Shown here: in pieces, positions 48,488 through 52,500 of the stretch
How the letters are laid out: each line of letters begins with the position of its first letter
Numbering within the stretch: the stretch's first letter is position 1
From: Bigelowiella natans CCMP2755
Lineage: Eukaryota; Cercozoa; Chlorarachniophyceae
Reading direction: 5' to 3'
Assembly: GCA_000320545.1 (NCBI GenBank)
Contig: ADNK01000179.1
Location: 1-52,500 of the forward strand
Length of the DNA stretch: 52,500 nucleotides
The notes under the pieces: generated by a model
Seen by the model: the letters and a program-made list of their open reading frames with translations, nothing else
Database searches by the model: none
Told to the model about the DNA's origin: nothing
Program-made: the position numbers and the translations under genes

Positions 48488-50885
48488 ATGTATCACGCGA
48501 AAAATCTTAAGCGTGCTGTACGGAGCGCACAGCGTGGGCTTCTACAGTCCAACACGCGCTCTCTTCACTCAACTAGACCAAGAATGGCTAACGTGACAGT
48601 AAACGTCAACGGGAAGGACATTGAGGTTCCTCAGGGAGCGACGGTGCTCCATGCTTGTGAGGAGGCTGGGATTGACATCCCACGTTTCTGCTATCACGAC
48701 CGCCTCTCCATCGCTGGAAACTGTAGAATGTGCCTTGTTGAAGGTATGAACATCAGTGAGAAAACGTGGTACGGGGTCAGTTTTTTTTTAAATTTGTTCT
48801 TTACTAAGATTTAGGAGACAGAGATTAGATGGGAAAGGACTACCATGAATAAAATGCATAGTATCTTATTATCGTATTCTTCTTTTTTTTTCTACGATAG
48901 AATTTATTTTGCATACAAATATGTAAGTTCCCATCAGAATTTTCTACCGCAAAACGTGTGCAGTTAATCTTTACATTCAAAATGCCCATGGTTCACTAAT
49001 CAAATGCCCATGATTCTAATCAGTTGAAAAATCCGCCAAGCCTGTTGCATCATGTGCGATGCCTCTTATGCCTGGTATGAAAATCAAGACCGACACGCCA
49101 TTGGTGCACAAGGCTCGTGAGGGAGTCATGGAGTTTCTCCTTGCGAATCACCCCCTTGATTGCCCGATTTGCGACCAGGGTGGCGAGTGTGACCTCCAGG
49201 ATCAATCCATGGCTTTCGGTGGCGACCGTTCCCGCTTCTTCCTTACCAAACGTGGTGTAGAGGACAAAAACATCGGCCCTCTTGTGCAGACTATCATGAC
49301 TCGTTGCATCCACTGCACGCGATGCGTCCGGTTCTCCTCCGAGGTGGCAGGTACGCCAGTGCTTGGCACTACGGGACGCGGTAACGGAATGGAGATCGGC
49401 ACTTACGTCGAGGACACCTTCTTTGATTCTGAGATGTCGGGAAACGTCATCGATCTTTGCCCGGTTGGCGCGCTCACGTCTAAGCCTTACGCTTTCAGAG
49501 CGAGGCCCTGGGAGCTGCAAGGCACCGAATCCATTGATGTTACGGACGCCGTGGGCGCCTCCATCCGGGTGGATGCGCGCAATAACGAGGTGATGCGAAT
49601 CGTCCCGCGCCTCAACGAAGCCGTGAATGAGGAATGGATCTCGGACAAGGCTCGATTCTCCTACGATGGACTCAAGACGCAGCGCCTCGACACGCCGATG
49701 ATGAAGGTGGATGGAAAGCTGCAGCCATGCTCTTGGCCGGATGCGTTTGCTGCAATCAAGGAGGCTATGGGCAAGACATCGCCAAAGGAATTCGTCGCTG
49801 TCGGCGGAGACCTTGCTGATGCTGAATCCCTGATGCTGCTGAAGGACCTGATGAACAAGATGGGATGCAACAACTTCGCCTGGGAGGATGGCCTGGCACT
49901 CAACTTCGACCTCCGCAGCGAGTATCTCTTCAACTCCACGATTGAAGGGGTTGAAGAGGCCGATGCCCTGCTGCTCGTGGGAACCAACCCACGGATGGAG
50001 GCTCCCCTGGTTAACTCGCGCATTCGAAAGTGCGTGATTCAGAATGACCTCGAGGTGGCAAGCGTTGGGCCGGCCATGGACACAACCTACGAGATCGAGG
50101 AGCTCGGCAACGATGCGAAGGTCCTCGACGCGATCATTGCTGGCTCGCACCCGTACGCTAAGGTACTGAAATCCGCGGAAGCCCCTATGGTTGTCTTCGG
50201 GCTGGCAGCGCTGAAGGACTCGACAATGTACGCGAAGATGGAGAAGCTCAAGTCCATCTACCCCAAGCTGTGCACGGAGTCGTGGAACGGCATCAACGTC
50301 ATGCAGCTGGGCGCCGGAAGGACCGCCGCGCTCGACATCGGCTTCGCATCAGCTGCGGAGAGCAAGAGCGCGCCCAAGCTGGCGTACCTGCTCAACGCCG
50401 AGCCTGCAAAGGCCATGGGCAGCGGCACCTTCGTCGTCTACCAGGGCCACCACGGAGACAAGGGCGCCATGCTTGCTGACGTGATCCTGCCGGGCGCTGC
50501 ATACACCGAGAAGAGCGCTACCTACGTCAACATGGAGGGCCGCGTGCAGGAAACCAAAGCCGCGGTCGACATGCCGCAGCAGGCGCGCGACGATTGGAAG
50601 GTCCTCCGCGCGCTCTCCGAGTTCCTCGGCCACGCGCTCCCCTACAACTCGCTCGCGGATGTCCAGGCACGCCTCGCAGAGGTGTCGCCCACGTTCGCGG
50701 TGAAGGACGAGGTGTCATCGGCAAGCTTCACGGAGAGCTCTGCCGCCACAGAGGGGGCCGGCGCCATCTCGAAGTTCGAGCCGGCTGTCACCAACTTCTA
50801 CCTCACCAACCCGATCTCCCGCTCCTCCACCATCATGGCCCAGTGCACCCGGGATCTGAAGAAGAGCTCCAGCAGCTACCTTTAA
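48488..50885 (+). CDS. NDUFS1: NADH dehydrogenase (complex I) 75-kDa subunit, mitochondrial
   Basis: Two exons, 48488-48743 and 49024-50885, join in phase to give 705 residues. The product carries electrons along the peripheral arm of complex I in the mitochondrial matrix. Residues 1 to about 33 are a basic, Ser-rich presequence ([20 protein letters not shown]). The [2Fe-2S] ligands are C68, C79, C82 and C96. The His-Cys3 [4Fe-4S] site is H128, C132, C135 and C141 ([18 protein letters not shown]). The second [4Fe-4S] site is C180, C183, C186 and C231 (CIHCTRC...CPVGAL). A degenerate molybdopterin-oxidoreductase domain fills the rest. Length is close to the roughly 727 of animals. The intron falls within [16 protein letters not shown]. 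All cluster ligands are intact, so the gene looks functional. Confidence 0.96.
48744..49023 (+). other. Intron of the complex I 75-kDa gene
   Basis: This is a 280-nt GT-AG intron (donor G/GTATGAAC, acceptor TTCTAATCAG) in phase 1 that splits a conserved Val codon between C82 and C96 of the 2Fe-2S domain. It is AT-rich compared with the flanking exons, which is typical of the introns in this window that lack microsatellites. Confidence 0.9.
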
Positions 50886-52206
50886 ACACGCACGCACGTG
50901 TGTTTGTGTGAGTGTTTCCCCCTCCTCGAATTGATGAAACAGCATATACAGTTGAGATTCAATTCACGTATTTCTTCTTAATAGACTTGTCGCAGCTTGT
51001 ATTATTTTATGCGCCTCACTGCTATTTAGCTTAGTTTGTTGGAGGATGTTGGTATTCGGTATTCGCATCCCATCTATGTCATCTACGTACATAGCTATAG
51101 CTAGCTAGCATGCGCCTCCTAGAAGCGCCCGAGTCTGCGCATAACAATGTGACATGCATCATCGCATGGCGACATGTAACACATAGCATCGTCGTTGTAT
51201 TGCAACCACACTAGCTAGACTAGCACAATGCAACATTAGCGCTGTAGCTGCTGCCTTGCACAAAGCTAGAAAGAGCATACATAAAAATGGATGACCATTG
51301 AAAAAATTTAATTCTTCATTACATCCGTCTCATACATAAAAATGGAGCACTGTACGTGTAGAACCAGCATATTTTAGAGGCAGGCAGGCGTACGTTGCCT
51401 ATAAAATGAAATATTATAGCTGGTTCATGTATAGCCACATGCTAGCTGCTTGCACTGTGTATAGGATTCGATTATTCGATTCAGTGCTATTTATCTGACA
51501 TTTCTGCAAGTTACCAGCACCGGCAGCGGGGCGATCATTGTTAAGCTTACATCACGCATTTCGCATTCGACATCAATGCTTTGCTGAACCTTGATACTTC
51601 ATAACTTCGGCCCGAGCCCAGTGAGCTTGCTATGAAACTAACGCCTTCTTGTAGAAAGCGCTCAGTATTATGCCGAAACCCTGGATGTAATCATTCCGAT
51701 CACTCATCGATTTTTGATTAGTACAACGCAATGTCAAAATCGGAATAAAATGCCAACATGGGGGTTCTGTCCGATATAAAACGACAACGCTACATGCTTC
51801 ATCGTTTGGTTCAGCGGTACTGACAAACGACGGGTGAGATTTGCCGGCAACACAACCGGCACATGTGCCGATTTCCTTCCTTCTTTTCAGTTTACTTCCG
51901 TCGCAGCTAATCGAAATCAAATCTCGTCCCCACCCCCTTTTCTTTTTTTAAGTGGTAATGTTTCGAAATATTCTCATAAGGAAGGGAGGACACCTGAACG
52001 AGGGTGACGGGGGGGTGAATACAGATGCGATACGTGCTCTTTGCCATCTTTCCACATAGCACCACAGTCTGCAACCACACCAAAGAAACAAATTTCTGTG
52101 AGGCTTTGTCGGGTATAGCGTTCATCATTATTGCTCCACGAGAACACACGCAAGATAGCACCGCGGACGCAAAAAGGGGTGTGTACTTCTTTCCAACAAC
52201 CCGTAC
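50886..52206. other. 3' flank of the complex I gene and intergenic/intronic sequence
   Basis: This contains the 3' UTR of the complex I gene, CTAGCTAG-rich AT sequence, and the third copy of the dispersed 20-mer (51315-51334). On the minus strand 51630-51920 and 51907-52206 are open and could be further exons or introns of the gene entering from the right. I cannot support splice sites there. Confidence 0.4.
51306..51334. repeat. Dispersed short repeat, third copy
   Basis: This is an exact 20-base match to 5767-5786, preceded by ATTTAATT in both places. It lies 45 kb from the first pair, so it is a genome-dispersed element rather than a local duplication. Confidence 0.55.
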
Positions 52207-52329
52207 CTTCAAAGAGCTGTCTGCAGCGCTGCTCTCGCCAGAATTCGCTTTAGGTTGGGACGCTAGCAGGATGAAGTTCTTTTTGCTAGGAAGACGGACG
52301 TGTGGATCTTCGAACTTCAATGCATAGCC
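52207..52329 (-). CDS. Probable internal exon of a gene entering from the right
   Basis: On the minus strand an acceptor (CTATCTCAG) precedes 123 nt read as GYALKFEDPHVRLPSKKNFI and on to AADSSLK. A donor GTACGG follows after 52207. Both ends are phase 0 (41 codons). The translation is coding-like but has no recognised domain. The 5' part of the gene would lie beyond 52500. Confidence 0.4.
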
Positions 52330-52500
52330 CTGAGATAGGATGATGCAGTCGATGTAAAGCAAAGAGATGATGCATCAGTGCAAGAAACCGAGGAGGAAGG
52401 AGAAGACAGCATGGTAGTCAAGAAAGAGGGAACATAATTACGCGCACAGAGTCATGCAAAGAACGCTTTCCAGCCTAGTCAAACGCTCACAGCTTGTCTG

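Noticed and set aside
49050-50150. 366-codon minus-strand ORF over the complex I gene
   Set aside because: It is antisense to a clearly functional gene with intact Fe-S ligands. The translation has no family features.
1-52500. CRISPR arrays, rRNA or tRNA genes
   Set aside because: I saw no direct repeats with regular unique spacers, no rRNA-like sequence and no paired A/B boxes with a cloverleaf. The simple repeats present are microsatellites.

Overview
The window is nuclear DNA from a single-celled eukaryote. Genes are split by GT-AG introns, one gene encodes a complex I subunit with a mitochondrial presequence, and introns and spacers are full of (GT)n, (CA)n, (ATC)n and poly-G/C tracts. 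The mix of TIG/IPT arrays, ELWxxDGT units, cysteine-rich GCC2/GCC3-like repeats and polytopic membrane domains suggests an alga or other protist such as a cryptophyte or stramenopile. I cannot fix the lineage from sequence alone.

Layout. (1) 339-4737, plus strand: a multi-exon alpha-helical (ARM/HEAT-like) protein of unknown identity. It carries an apparent one-base error in a 15-G run. (2) 4738-6611: AT-rich spacer between convergent genes, with two copies of a short dispersed repeat. (3) about 9243-6612, minus strand: a multi-exon gene of unknown function with a CxxC..H..H segment and a phase-consistent 3' half. (4) 9850-11882: divergent intergenic region with eight CACGTG palindromes. (5) 11883-14069, plus strand: a small multi-exon gene of unknown function ending in a Ser-rich, Lys-rich tail. 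(6) 14070-18044: spacer holding a broken non-LTR-type reverse transcriptase relic (15714-16694, minus). (7) 18045-47289, minus strand: one enormous gene. (8) 48488-50885, plus strand: the 75-kDa subunit of mitochondrial complex I. (9) 52207-52329, minus strand: a probable internal exon of a gene entering from the right edge.

The centre of interest is the giant gene. I reconstruct 11 coding exons with mutually consistent phases. Together they give about 9,347 residues: signal peptide, reelin-like module, LamG-like jelly roll, cysteine module with a second reelin-like module, about 65 tandem TIG/IPT domains, a cysteine-rich block, ELWxxDGT units, a second longer cysteine-rich block, a membrane-proximal ectodomain, roughly ten membrane segments and a 375-residue cytoplasmic tail. 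The tail has paired CxxC motifs and three acidic serine motifs. One coding exon is 24,735 nt long. A single +1 frame shift near 32,917 splits the array into two long open frames (3,850 and 4,539 codons). The protein should be a cell-surface fibre or receptor anchored by a multi-pass membrane domain. It is divergently arranged with the complex I gene across about 1.2 kb.
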